Origin: an uncultured Erysipelotrichaceae bacterium
Lineage (GTDB): Bacteria; Bacillota_I; Bacilli_A; RFN20; CAG-826
Assembly (NCBI GenBank): GCA_902800905.1
Contig: CADCGC010000003.1
Span: forward strand, 102,291 to 149,397
Direction of reading: 5' to 3'
Length of the DNA stretch: 47,107 bases
Below, one piece after another: positions 8,007 through 15,794 of the stretch. Position 1 is the stretch's first letter. Each line of letters begins with the position of its first letter. Both the position numbers and the translations under genes were made by a program. The notes beneath the pieces were generated by a model that was given only the letters and a program-made list of their open reading frames with translations, did not search any database and had not been told where the DNA came from.

Positions 8007-9344
8007 TTATCTTTTTTCTTTTTTTGTATACATTTCATAGTTATTTCTATATGGGAAACAAGTCACCAAAGCGTGAGGTGGTTCCAAAGAATAGAAGAAC
8101 AATATGTCATTATATAGCCTAAGGGTTTTTCCAATTCTTTTGTTTTGTTGATACTGAAGGAACTTAAACATCTCACGATCTTTTTCAATAAAATGAGCGG
8201 ACGTTAATCCTTTTTCGTATGCGACTTTCGCTAAAGAAAGCATCTCTTTTTCTTGCATATCTCCAATTCTTTCTTTAATTCTTTCTCTTCCGTGATATGT
8301 CACTCCAATATCCAAAGGCATACTAGTTTCACTAATAACTAGGAGGACTTCTTTAAGTAGTGCTTCCTTAAACGCGATAGCTTTTTGAAGTTCGATTTCC
8401 TCAATTGAAAGTTCGTTCTTAATGATTTCTTCAAGTTCTTCTTCCTCCTCAAATTCAATATAGTTGAGGTAGAAGTTTTCATATCGTATTTTAGCGAAGC
8501 TTCTTGAAGCAAGTTCACTATTATTTTTATATTTGAGGTCTTTAAGTTCTTTAGCGAACAAAGAATTGAAGCTAATGCTTTCTTTGATGAATTCAAACTC
8601 ATCGTTTCCTAAGTGTTTAAAAAGGAAATAATGTTTAATAAAGAAGGGTTTGTAAGTGAAGATGAAATATTCAATATCTTTTGTTTCGGAATTAATTAAC
8701 AAACAGTCTTGTCGATCGTGTTTGTTCTTTTCCATCGTAGATAAAGAGAGGACTTTCTTATCTATATCTTGTGGATTAGTAATAGTGACTAATTTCTTTT
8801 CAACCAGATAGACAAAGTCGGATGTGAAAAGGTTGTTATCGTGAAAGATTAAGCGATAGATATTTGATTCTTTACTAATTTGTTCTTTGATTTCTTTTTG
8901 ATATTTATCTTCAAAATAATCGATATCTTTAATGAGTGAGAAATCTCCAACTCCCTCGTAGTTATTTTTCCCTTTAGTCTTACAATGTTTTTCATAATCT
9001 TCCATTAAGAAGTCAAGGGAACTACTTATATATTTTTGATGGATATTTAGTTGGTTTTCTTTCTGGTGATCAACCTTAAACAAATAATAGGTTTTTGACT
9101 GTGATTGAATGATAAACGCTTTGAGAGTATCTTCATCAAAATACGCAACGACAATCTTTGAAGGAACAGTGTTAAAATCAATTTCGTTTTTGACTATCCT
9201 TATTTTGTTATGAGGAAAAAGGTCTTTGTTGTCTTTATCGGTAAGTCCTTCAATATGAAAAGAATACTTCCCTGGTTCAAACAGAGATAAGATGATTGAT
9301 TTATTAAAATCGCTATGAGAATCAACAAAATATTTCTTAATCAT
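8007..9344 (-). CDS. Unknown protein with a possible RelE/BECR-like C-terminus
   Basis: A 445-residue soluble protein that is mostly unrecognised and highly charged, with an acidic helix (EFEEEEELEEIIKNEL) near 300-320. The last ~90 residues contain HGRERIKERIG, then a helix (MLSLAKVAYEKG) and a strand pattern with LYNDILFFYS and ALVTCFPYRNNYE. This ordering resembles small nuclease-like folds such as DUF4258 or RelE/BECR toxins, but that is only a pattern match. It follows the Fic gene by 13 bp and is likely in the same transcript, so it may be a Fic target or partner. No clear ribosome binding site is visible. Confidence 0.55.
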   Translation of the reverse strand: MIKKYFVDSHSDFNKSIILSLFEPGKYSFHIEGLTDKDNKDLFPHNKIRIVKNEIDFNTVPSKIVVAYFDEDTLKAFIIQSQSKTYYLFKVDHQKENQLNIHQKYISSSLDFLMEDYEKHCKTKGKNNYEGVGDFSLIKDIDYFEDKYQKEIKEQISKESNIYRLIFHDNNLFTSDFVYLVEKKLVTITNPQDIDKKVLSLSTMEKNKHDRQDCLLINSETKDIEYFIFTYKPFFIKHYFLFKHLGNDEFEFIKESISFNSLFAKELKDLKYKNNSELASRSFAKIRYENFYLNYIEFEEEEELEEIIKNELSIEEIELQKAIAFKEALLKEVLLVISETSMPLDIGVTYHGRERIKERIGDMQEKEMLSLAKVAYEKGLTSAHFIEKDREMFKFLQYQQNKRIGKTLRLYNDILFFYSLEPPHALVTCFPYRNNYEMYTKKEKR

Positions 9345-9357
9345 ACTTATTAATCTA

Positions 9358-10284
9358 TTATTGCCTTAATGGTCTATAACATTCTTCTTTCAAAAAGTTA
9401 ATAATCTCTGTTTTTTCATCAGTTTCATAGTAATGAATCAATAGTTTCTTATAGTCATCAACTTTTTCGGCTGGAATAACAATTAATCCTGCAGCATTTT
9501 TAATTAAAATGTGATTTGCAAAAATAACCGCTGTTCGCTTGTTGCCGTCTAAGAACAATTGCTTTTTCTTTACGTATAATAATACTTCAATTGCTTTGTC
9601 TAATGGAGAATTATCTGACTCATTAATGTTTCTTATGTCTTCCCTAACTTGATCCTCAAAAGGTAAAGGTGGAATATAAGAACTTCCTCCAATAGTAACC
9701 GGAACATTTCTAATTCTTCCAGCATTAAAAGATAGCCCTTCTTCCACAATTGCATTGATTTGAGATACGATTGCGTAATTACTAGGATACTGAATAACGC
9801 CTGGAGAAAGGATAAATTCCCATGCATGTTTAAGATTAACGACTTTTTGAACATCTTCAGCAGTCATATTATTAACTTTTCCACCGTTAACAAGCGTTTC
9901 GGTGTCTGAATATGTTGTGGCAACACCCTCTAGCATTGCTTGTTTATAAATCGAATCAACCAAGTTTCTTCTAGCTAAATCAATGTTAGTGGCGACGTCA
10001 TCGTCAATTCCTCCATCAATATAATTATCTTTACCTAATTCTTTTTTAATCTCTCTTAAACGTTTTTTATATGCCCTAGCGGTGTTGTTATTTTCAATTA
10101 TTAATTCATACAATTCTTTTGAATATTCGCCAACATATTTGCTATATTGCCTGCCTTGGTCTCTATAGTGAACATAAATTAGTTTTTTGCCATTCTGTTC
10201 TCTAATTTCAACTGATCCATATATTAGTTTTTCTAATCTTGCTTCAATAATATTTTTTTCTTCTAACAATTTTGCAATTTCCAT
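9358..10284 (-). CDS. Fic-domain protein with His-to-Gln change in the active-site motif
   Basis: A 308-residue protein. Residues 30-60 (KLIYVHYRDQGRQYSKYVGE) resemble a DUF6788-like strand module; 60-85 are helical; the Fic fold covers ~115-305. GLSFNAGRIR (183-192) and the core loop QLFLDGNKR (242-250) are present. In active Fic AMP-transferases this loop is HxFxDGN(G/K)R; here the catalytic His is Gln242 while Asp246, Asn248, Lys249 and Arg250 remain. TYSDTET (124-130) lies where a self-inhibitory helix with a conserved Glu would be. AMPylation may be lost or altered. AGAGGT precedes the ATG. The promoter carries four copies of a GTTTCACAT operator. Confidence 0.85.
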   Translation of the reverse strand: MEIAKLLEEKNIIEARLEKLIYGSVEIREQNGKKLIYVHYRDQGRQYSKYVGEYSKELYELIIENNNTARAYKKRLREIKKELGKDNYIDGGIDDDVATNIDLARRNLVDSIYKQAMLEGVATTYSDTETLVNGGKVNNMTAEDVQKVVNLKHAWEFILSPGVIQYPSNYAIVSQINAIVEEGLSFNAGRIRNVPVTIGGSSYIPPLPFEDQVREDIRNINESDNSPLDKAIEVLLYVKKKQLFLDGNKRTAVIFANHILIKNAAGLIVIPAEKVDDYKKLLIHYYETDEKTEIINFLKEECYRPLRQ

Positions 10285-10295
10285 ATACGACCTCT

Positions 10296-10396
10296 ATGTG
10301 AAACATTTTCGTCATTATTATAGCATTTTGTTTCACATTATTTCAATATTATTATGTGAAACTTTTTATAGCAAAAAGATGTGTTTTGTTTCACAT
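10296..10396 (-). promoter_or_regulatory. Fic promoter with four GTTTCACAT operators
   Basis: TTGAAA (10346-10341) and TATAAT (10322-10317), 18 bp apart, form a promoter reading into the Fic gene. The nine-mer GTTTCACAT or its complement occurs at 10296-10304 (between start site and ATG), 10330-10338 (in the spacer), 10354-10362 (above the -35) and 10388-10396 (in the terminator loop). The first three could each block polymerase. No obvious regulator is encoded next door. Confidence 0.6.
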
Positions 10397-10423
10397 TTAT
10401 TTCGGTGACAAAACACATCTTTT
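10375..10423 (-). terminator. Bidirectional terminator after the fucose operon
   Basis: A perfect 15-base-pair stem, AAAGATGTGTTTTGT (10375-10389) with ACAAAACACATCTTT (10408-10422), is flanked by T runs on both strands. It ends the 14-gene sugar operon 20 bp after the fucose isomerase stop. Confidence 0.8.
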
Positions 10424-10443
10424 ACTATATTGTAAAGAATCAA

Positions 10444-12246
10444 TTATTTTCTAATATTCTTATACATTGGACCATAGGCTTCACAAGCACGATAGTCTTG
10501 ACCTTCCTTATCCATTCCAAAGGCACTCCAAGCGGATGGACGATAAATGTCCTTTTCAGGAACATTATGCATGCAAACAGGGATTCTTAAGATTGAAGCT
10601 AAAGTAATGAGGTCAGCGCCGATATGACCATAAGAAATCGCACCATGGTTTGCGCCCCAGTTATTCATCACATCATATGCAGATGTAAATGGATATTTAC
10701 CTGTAATACGTGGAGTAAACCAAGTACATGGCCATGTATAGTCTGTTCTCTTCCATAAGACATCAGTGACTTCATCAGGAAGATTAACACTCCAACCTTC
10801 AACGATTTGAAGGACTGGTCCTAAACCTTTAACGATATTTAATCTAATCATTGTCATTGGCATTTCTGCTCTAGTAACAAATCTAGAGGAATATCCACCA
10901 CCTCTAAAATATCCTAAGTCCGCAGCAGGCCATGTGGTGTGTTTCATCATGGTCTTAATATCGTTATCATTAACTTCCCACCACTTCTTCATGACAGGAT
11001 TTCCTTTTTCATCTTTGACTTCGCCACATGCATCAACTGCGGTTGCACCACTATTGATAAGATGCAAGAAACCATCGGCGGCTTTCGCGTGACCTTCAAT
11101 ATTATATCCAGTCACTCTCTTAACAGATTTGCCAGACCAATATGTTCTAACATCAGAGAACATTTGGGCTCTACCAGTTAATAGTTTCATAAAGAGCATT
11201 GAAACACCATTTAATGTATCGTTTTCAGTTGCTAACACGTATGGTTCTCTTGCTCCATTCCAGTCGAAAGTAGAATTAAGAATACTTTCAGGGAAGTCGC
11301 AGTTAGGATAGAAGTCTGTCCATTGTCTTTGACCTTGGAAACCACCAACAAGCGCATTATGTCCAACTTGTTCTTCTTCCCAACCTTTTAAGTTAGGATT
11401 TCCGTTATATAAGTCTTTGATAATACACGCCATCTTGACAGTGAATTCCCAATCTTTCTCTTTTTGCTCTGGAGACTTTTGTAGTTCTTTTGGGTTCTTG
11501 TCAAAGTCTGGATTGCAGTATTCTTTGACCCATTTAAGGGCTTTCTTATATTCTTCTGGATCATAAATGCCTTGATCCATACGTCTAATAATTTCAACTT
11601 CATCAACCGATTCAACACGCATTCCTAAATATTCTTCAAAGAAATTTGGATCGATGATTGAACCACCAATTCCCATAGTGACTGAACCAATTTGAAGATA
11701 TGATTTTCCTCTCATTGTTGCCGCCGCTACTGCAGCTCTAGCAAACCTTAAAATCTTTTCTTGAACATCTTCAGGAATTGAAGTGTCATCAGCGTCTTGC
11801 ACATCATGTCCGTAAATACCAAAGGCTGGTAATCCTTTTTGAGAATGAGTAGCTAAAACAGAAGCTAAATAAACAGCGCCAGGTCTTTCAGTACCATTAA
11901 ATCCCCAAACGGCTTTAATAGTCATTGGATCCATGTCCATTGTTTCTGCTCCATAACACCAACAAGGAGTGACAGTTAAAGTGATATCAACTCCAGCTTT
12001 TTTAAATTTATCAGCACAGGCTGCTGCTTCTGCTACTCTACCGATTGTGGTATCAGCAATAACTGTTTTAACGTGTTCTCCGTTAGTGTAGAAAACATTT
12101 TCTTCAATCAATTTAGCAGCGGCTTTCGCCATATTCATTGTTTGTTCTTCTAAAGATTCACGAACTTTAATCTTTCCTCTTCTTCCATCAATTGTTGGAC
12201 GAATACCGATAACTGGATAATCACCAATAAGTCTACTTTTTGCCAT
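10444..12246 (-). CDS. fucI: L-fucose isomerase
   Basis: A 600-residue protein of normal FucI length, recognised by long conserved blocks such as [26 protein letters not shown] and the [12 protein letters not shown] region. It converts L-fucose to L-fuculose in the cytoplasm, using Mn2+, as the first step of fucose catabolism. It is the last gene of the sugar operon, just after the fucosidase and SGNH genes, so it would process fucose released inside the cell. AAGGAG precedes the ATG. No fuculokinase or fuculose-phosphate aldolase lies in the window, so those steps must be encoded elsewhere or fucose leaves as an end product. Confidence 0.95.
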   Translation of the reverse strand: MAKSRLIGDYPVIGIRPTIDGRRGKIKVRESLEEQTMNMAKAAAKLIEENVFYTNGEHVKTVIADTTIGRVAEAAACADKFKKAGVDITLTVTPCWCYGAETMDMDPMTIKAVWGFNGTERPGAVYLASVLATHSQKGLPAFGIYGHDVQDADDTSIPEDVQEKILRFARAAVAAATMRGKSYLQIGSVTMGIGGSIIDPNFFEEYLGMRVESVDEVEIIRRMDQGIYDPEEYKKALKWVKEYCNPDFDKNPKELQKSPEQKEKDWEFTVKMACIIKDLYNGNPNLKGWEEEQVGHNALVGGFQGQRQWTDFYPNCDFPESILNSTFDWNGAREPYVLATENDTLNGVSMLFMKLLTGRAQMFSDVRTYWSGKSVKRVTGYNIEGHAKAADGFLHLINSGATAVDACGEVKDEKGNPVMKKWWEVNDNDIKTMMKHTTWPAADLGYFRGGGYSSRFVTRAEMPMTMIRLNIVKGLGPVLQIVEGWSVNLPDEVTDVLWKRTDYTWPCTWFTPRITGKYPFTSAYDVMNNWGANHGAISYGHIGADLITLASILRIPVCMHNVPEKDIYRPSAWSAFGMDKEGQDYRACEAYGPMYKNIRK

Positions 12247-12262
12247 AATACTTAAACTCCTT

Positions 12263-12886
12263 TTATCTATGACTTTTTAATAAAACATTTTGAATGTAAT
12301 CAGTAATGAGTTCCGCTAAAAGATGATGTCCTTTATCGTTAGGATGTAATCCATCAGCGATATAAGGATTATCTTTTGCAGGACCAATTTTATCTTTTAA
12401 ATCCAAATACTTAATTCCGTATGAATCAACAACTTCTTTCATCGCTATACGGAAATCAGATAATGGGTGAACATTACAAGAAACCTCATCAATTCTATAT
12501 AGAGGCGGCATAAACACAAGTTGTTCTTTCTTGTAATATTTCAATAATTCATTAATCAAATAGTCAACCGCTCCATAAAATGTATCAACGGTTTTATCGC
12601 CTAATTTTCCAAATGGAGCGCTTCCGTGTCCATAATCATTCGTGCCACCAAAAACAAAAACGTAATCCGCATCTTTATCCATTGCTTCTACTCTAGAGGC
12701 AAAATAAAGGTCATATCTTGGATCTTCAGAAGGATATTGGGCTCTAGCAATTCTAGTTCCACCAATACCGTAATTACGAACAACTGCGTTATTCATTTTT
12801 GCCAAAAGACAAACAAAGGTATTTTCTTCTTTACTAGCAGCAGCCCCTTCTGTGATTGAATCACCTAAAAAATTAATTTTTAACAT
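12263..12886 (-). CDS. SGNH/GDSL-family hydrolase
   Basis: A 207-residue cytoplasmic enzyme with all SGNH blocks: GDSITEG (8-14, nucleophile Ser10), GIGGTRI with the block II Gly, GGTNDYG with the block III Asn, and DGLHPND with the catalytic Asp-His pair. There is no signal peptide. The family includes esterases that remove acetyl or other acyl groups from sugars. Its place between the fucosidase and FucI suggests it deacylates an imported or intermediate saccharide. It starts 3 bp after the fucosidase stop. Confidence 0.88.
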   Translation of the reverse strand: MLKINFLGDSITEGAAASKEENTFVCLLAKMNNAVVRNYGIGGTRIARAQYPSEDPRYDLYFASRVEAMDKDADYVFVFGGTNDYGHGSAPFGKLGDKTVDTFYGAVDYLINELLKYYKKEQLVFMPPLYRIDEVSCNVHPLSDFRIAMKEVVDSYGIKYLDLKDKIGPAKDNPYIADGLHPNDKGHHLLAELITDYIQNVLLKSHR

Positions 12887-12889
12887 AGA

Positions 12890-14080
12890 CTATTTAAGTT
12901 TAAACCTCACTATTCTTATTGACATACTTGTTCCGTATGTAAAAGGTAATATTTCAAAAGAATTATCTCTTCTATTAATTTCAACTTTTTGGAGGCTGGT
13001 GTCCATATATTTGGCGTTAACAATTTTCTTTTCAGTATGGATGACCACTCTTTTTCTATCTTCTTTCCTTGTGACATGCTCATTTGCGCTCATAGGAACG
13101 TTTTTAATCAAAGCGTAGTAATATTCCTTATCTTCAAAGATAAAAGCGTTGTCTGCTTCGATTTTTGAAGGTAAGCAATCAAAGATTATTCTCCTATTAG
13201 TGGCAATCCATTTACCAAGCTCTAATAAAGTATATTTCTCCATCGGATTAATAGATCCATCTCCTCTTAATCCGGTGTTAAGTAGCAAGTTACATCTCAC
13301 TCTTCTCGCATCAATTAATTCTTCCACTAAAGAAGGAACGCTCTTAAAACAGATATCGTTTTTCGCATATCCCCAGTGATCAGTAATGCCATCACATACT
13401 TCTCCGGCAATTGGTTTATCATCACCATTAACAGAGAATGGTTTTCCTCTTTCAAATGTTACTGCGTCAATTTCTTGATGACTTCTTTCTCCTAACGCTG
13501 ATAAACCAGTGTTATTAATAATCATCGCGTTAGGTTGATATTTTCTAATGGTATGATAAATCGCATCAAAATCTAAATTTTTACCTGTTTCATCCCAAGC
13601 ACCATCAAACCAAAAACCACCAATATCTCCGTAGTGTTTACATAATACTTCTAAACTCTTTAGTAGATATTCTTGGTAATCTTCTTTTTTGTAATTCCAA
13701 TCAATAAGAGTGTGATAAAAGAATGGTTTGATGTCGTTTTTACGACATTCATCCACAAATTCTTTAATGAGATCTCTTTGAGATCCACTATGAGGGGCGT
13801 CATAATCGCTTAGTCCACGTGTGTCATATAAAGAGAAGCCATCATGATGTCTTGTAGTAATTGTAATATATTTAAAGCCAGCTTTTTTTGCTACGTGGAC
13901 TAATTCTTTAGCCCAGTTCTTTTTGACTTTAAATTTAGGTAATAATTTTTCGTATTCGGAAAAAGGTACTTTATATGCTTCTTGGTACCATTCTCCTTTA
14001 GCAGCTACACTATATAGCCCAAAATGAATAAATAATCCAAGTCCAAGATTTTTAAAATCTTCGATATATTGATATTTCAT
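12890..14080 (-). CDS. Alpha-L-fucosidase, GH29, intracellular
   Basis: This 396-residue protein has the GH29 hallmarks: GLFIHFGLYS near the start, TTRHHDGFSLYDT (75-87) and GGFWFDGAW (154-162) with Asp159 at the nucleophile position. It lacks a signal peptide and is slightly shorter than many GH29 enzymes, with only a small beta-sandwich at the C-terminus. It would remove alpha-linked fucose from imported oligosaccharides by a retaining mechanism. It lies 6 bp after the importer ATPase and upstream of FucI, coupling fucose release to its isomerisation. Linkage preference cannot be read from the sequence. Confidence 0.92.
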   Translation of the reverse strand: MKYQYIEDFKNLGLGLFIHFGLYSVAAKGEWYQEAYKVPFSEYEKLLPKFKVKKNWAKELVHVAKKAGFKYITITTRHHDGFSLYDTRGLSDYDAPHSGSQRDLIKEFVDECRKNDIKPFFYHTLIDWNYKKEDYQEYLLKSLEVLCKHYGDIGGFWFDGAWDETGKNLDFDAIYHTIRKYQPNAMIINNTGLSALGERSHQEIDAVTFERGKPFSVNGDDKPIAGEVCDGITDHWGYAKNDICFKSVPSLVEELIDARRVRCNLLLNTGLRGDGSINPMEKYTLLELGKWIATNRRIIFDCLPSKIEADNAFIFEDKEYYYALIKNVPMSANEHVTRKEDRKRVVIHTEKKIVNAKYMDTSLQKVEINRRDNSFEILPFTYGTSMSIRIVRFKLK

Positions 14081-14086
14081 ATTGTT

Positions 14087-15691
14087 TTAGATTCTCTTTC
14101 CAGAGTCTTTATCAAAGAAATATAAGGCATCTTCGTTAAAGCAAATATCAATGTTTTCACCATCATTAACTTCAACAGCAACAGAAGCTTTTAACACTAA
14201 TTTTTGTCCGTTGATAGAGGTATATAAGACATATTCATATCCAAGGAGTTCTGCAAAATCACAATTAACTTTAACTGGTTCGGTTGGATTAGCGTTGTTC
14301 TTGTCACCTTTTAGATAGATGTTTTCTGGTCTAGCTCCCATGAGGACTTCTTGTCCCTCATAGTTAGAAAGGATTTCAGAATCTTTCTTAGAAAGCTTAA
14401 TTGTAACTGGTTTTTCTCCATCAATCACAAAGTGACCTTTTTCATATTTTCCTTTAAGGAAGTTCATTGATGGGCTACCAATAAATCCCGCGACAAACAT
14501 ATTCTGTGGATTGTTATACACTTCTTTAGGTGTGCCAATTTGTTGAATGTAGCCATCTTTCATAATGACAATACGATCCGCCATAGTCATCGCTTCAGTT
14601 TGGTCGTGAGTAACATAAATTGTTGTTGTTCCAACAGACTTATGAATCTTAGCAATTTCACTTCTCATTTGAACACGTAATTTAGCGTCCAAGTTAGATA
14701 ATGGTTCATCCATTAAGAAGACTTTTGGATGTCTAACGATTGCTCTTCCTAAAGCAACACGTTGTCTTTGACCACCAGAAAGAGCGGCAGGTTTTCTAAA
14801 TAGATATTTGTATAAGTCCAATACTTTTGCAGTTTTATAGACTTCTAGATTAATTTCATATTTGTTGTGTTTACGTAGTTCGAATAAAGGAACTTCGTTA
14901 ACTCTGAAATATTCTAATTTCTCTTTATTGTTTTCAATTTGTTTTTCAGTTTGTTCATTGCCCTCTTTAGTGAACTTAATATGGTTCTCTAATAGTTCAA
15001 CATTTTCTTTTAAAGCCTTTTGCTTTTCTTCATCTTGTTCGGATTCAAGTTTGGCTTTGTATTGTTCTAATAGCGCCTCATACTTCACCACTCTTTGTTT
15101 TGATTTAGCGAGGTCATTTTCTAATCTTTTAATCAAATCAGTGGTTTCTTTGATGTCTAATTCACTAATGCCAACTTTTTGAACACGTAAAGATTTAATT
15201 TTTTCTTCGTTTTCAAAAATTTGATTATATAGTTCATCTCTTTTGTTAAATAGTTCTTCACTATCATTTTTCTTTCTAATTTGGCGATTGATTTTATTAA
15301 TTTCTCTAAGGATTTCTTTATTTTTTGCCACTAAAGCATCTGCTTCAGCGTTTTCTTCATATAATGGCATTCTCACTTTTCTAAGTTTCAACGCAAAAGA
15401 CATATTGTCATAAACAGTCATATGTGGATATAGAGCATAGCTTTGGAACACCATTGCGATGTTACGGTCTTTAGGAACGATGTTGTTCACTAAAAGACCA
15501 TCAATAAACAATTGACCACTAGTGATGTCTTCTAAGCCCGCAACCATTCTTAATGTTGTAGATTTGCCACATCCAGAAGGACCAACGAAAACAATAAATT
15601 CTTTGTCCTTAGCTTCTAGATTGAAATCAAAAACTGCTTGAACGTTGTTGTCATAGATTTTGTTAATATTTTTAAATGATAATGTTGCCAT
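14087..15691 (-). CDS. Sugar ABC transporter ATPase (MsmK/UgpC type) with a coiled-coil insertion
   Basis: This 534-residue ATPase is a MalK/MsmK-type subunit that would power the CUT1 permeases encoded upstream. Walker A GPSGCGKS (37-44), the Q-loop VFQSYALYPHM (81-91), signature LSGGQ (304-308), Walker B VFLMDEP (324-330) and a C-terminal OB-like regulatory domain are all present. Relatives are ~370 residues with ~55 residues between Q-loop and signature; here that gap is over 200, filled by a Lys/Glu-rich segment (~112-283) predicted as coiled coil. The reading frame and flanking conserved ends (FALKLRKV, YLFRKPAALSGGQ) are intact, so it is a true insertion in the helical subdomain. Mycoplasma UgpC homologues are, as I recall, similarly enlarged. 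Confidence 0.92.
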   Translation of the reverse strand: MATLSFKNINKIYDNNVQAVFDFNLEAKDKEFIVFVGPSGCGKSTTLRMVAGLEDITSGQLFIDGLLVNNIVPKDRNIAMVFQSYALYPHMTVYDNMSFALKLRKVRMPLYEENAEADALVAKNKEILREINKINRQIRKKNDSEELFNKRDELYNQIFENEEKIKSLRVQKVGISELDIKETTDLIKRLENDLAKSKQRVVKYEALLEQYKAKLESEQDEEKQKALKENVELLENHIKFTKEGNEQTEKQIENNKEKLEYFRVNEVPLFELRKHNKYEINLEVYKTAKVLDLYKYLFRKPAALSGGQRQRVALGRAIVRHPKVFLMDEPLSNLDAKLRVQMRSEIAKIHKSVGTTTIYVTHDQTEAMTMADRIVIMKDGYIQQIGTPKEVYNNPQNMFVAGFIGSPSMNFLKGKYEKGHFVIDGEKPVTIKLSKKDSEILSNYEGQEVLMGARPENIYLKGDKNNANPTEPVKVNCDFAELLGYEYVLYTSINGQKLVLKASVAVEVNDGENIDICFNEDALYFFDKDSGKRI

Positions 15692-15794
15692 AACAATATC
15701 CCCTTATAAATCGCTTTAAATAATTCTAACACCCTTCATAGAAGAAGATAAGTTGAATGTCGCTTTTTGGTTCTTTATTACAAGAAGTAGCATT

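Noticed and set aside
14862-15182. A 106-codon plus-strand frame opposite the ABC ATPase insertion
   Set aside because: It is a Ser/Phe/Leu-rich mirror of Lys/Glu-rich coiled-coil codons and has no ribosome binding site.
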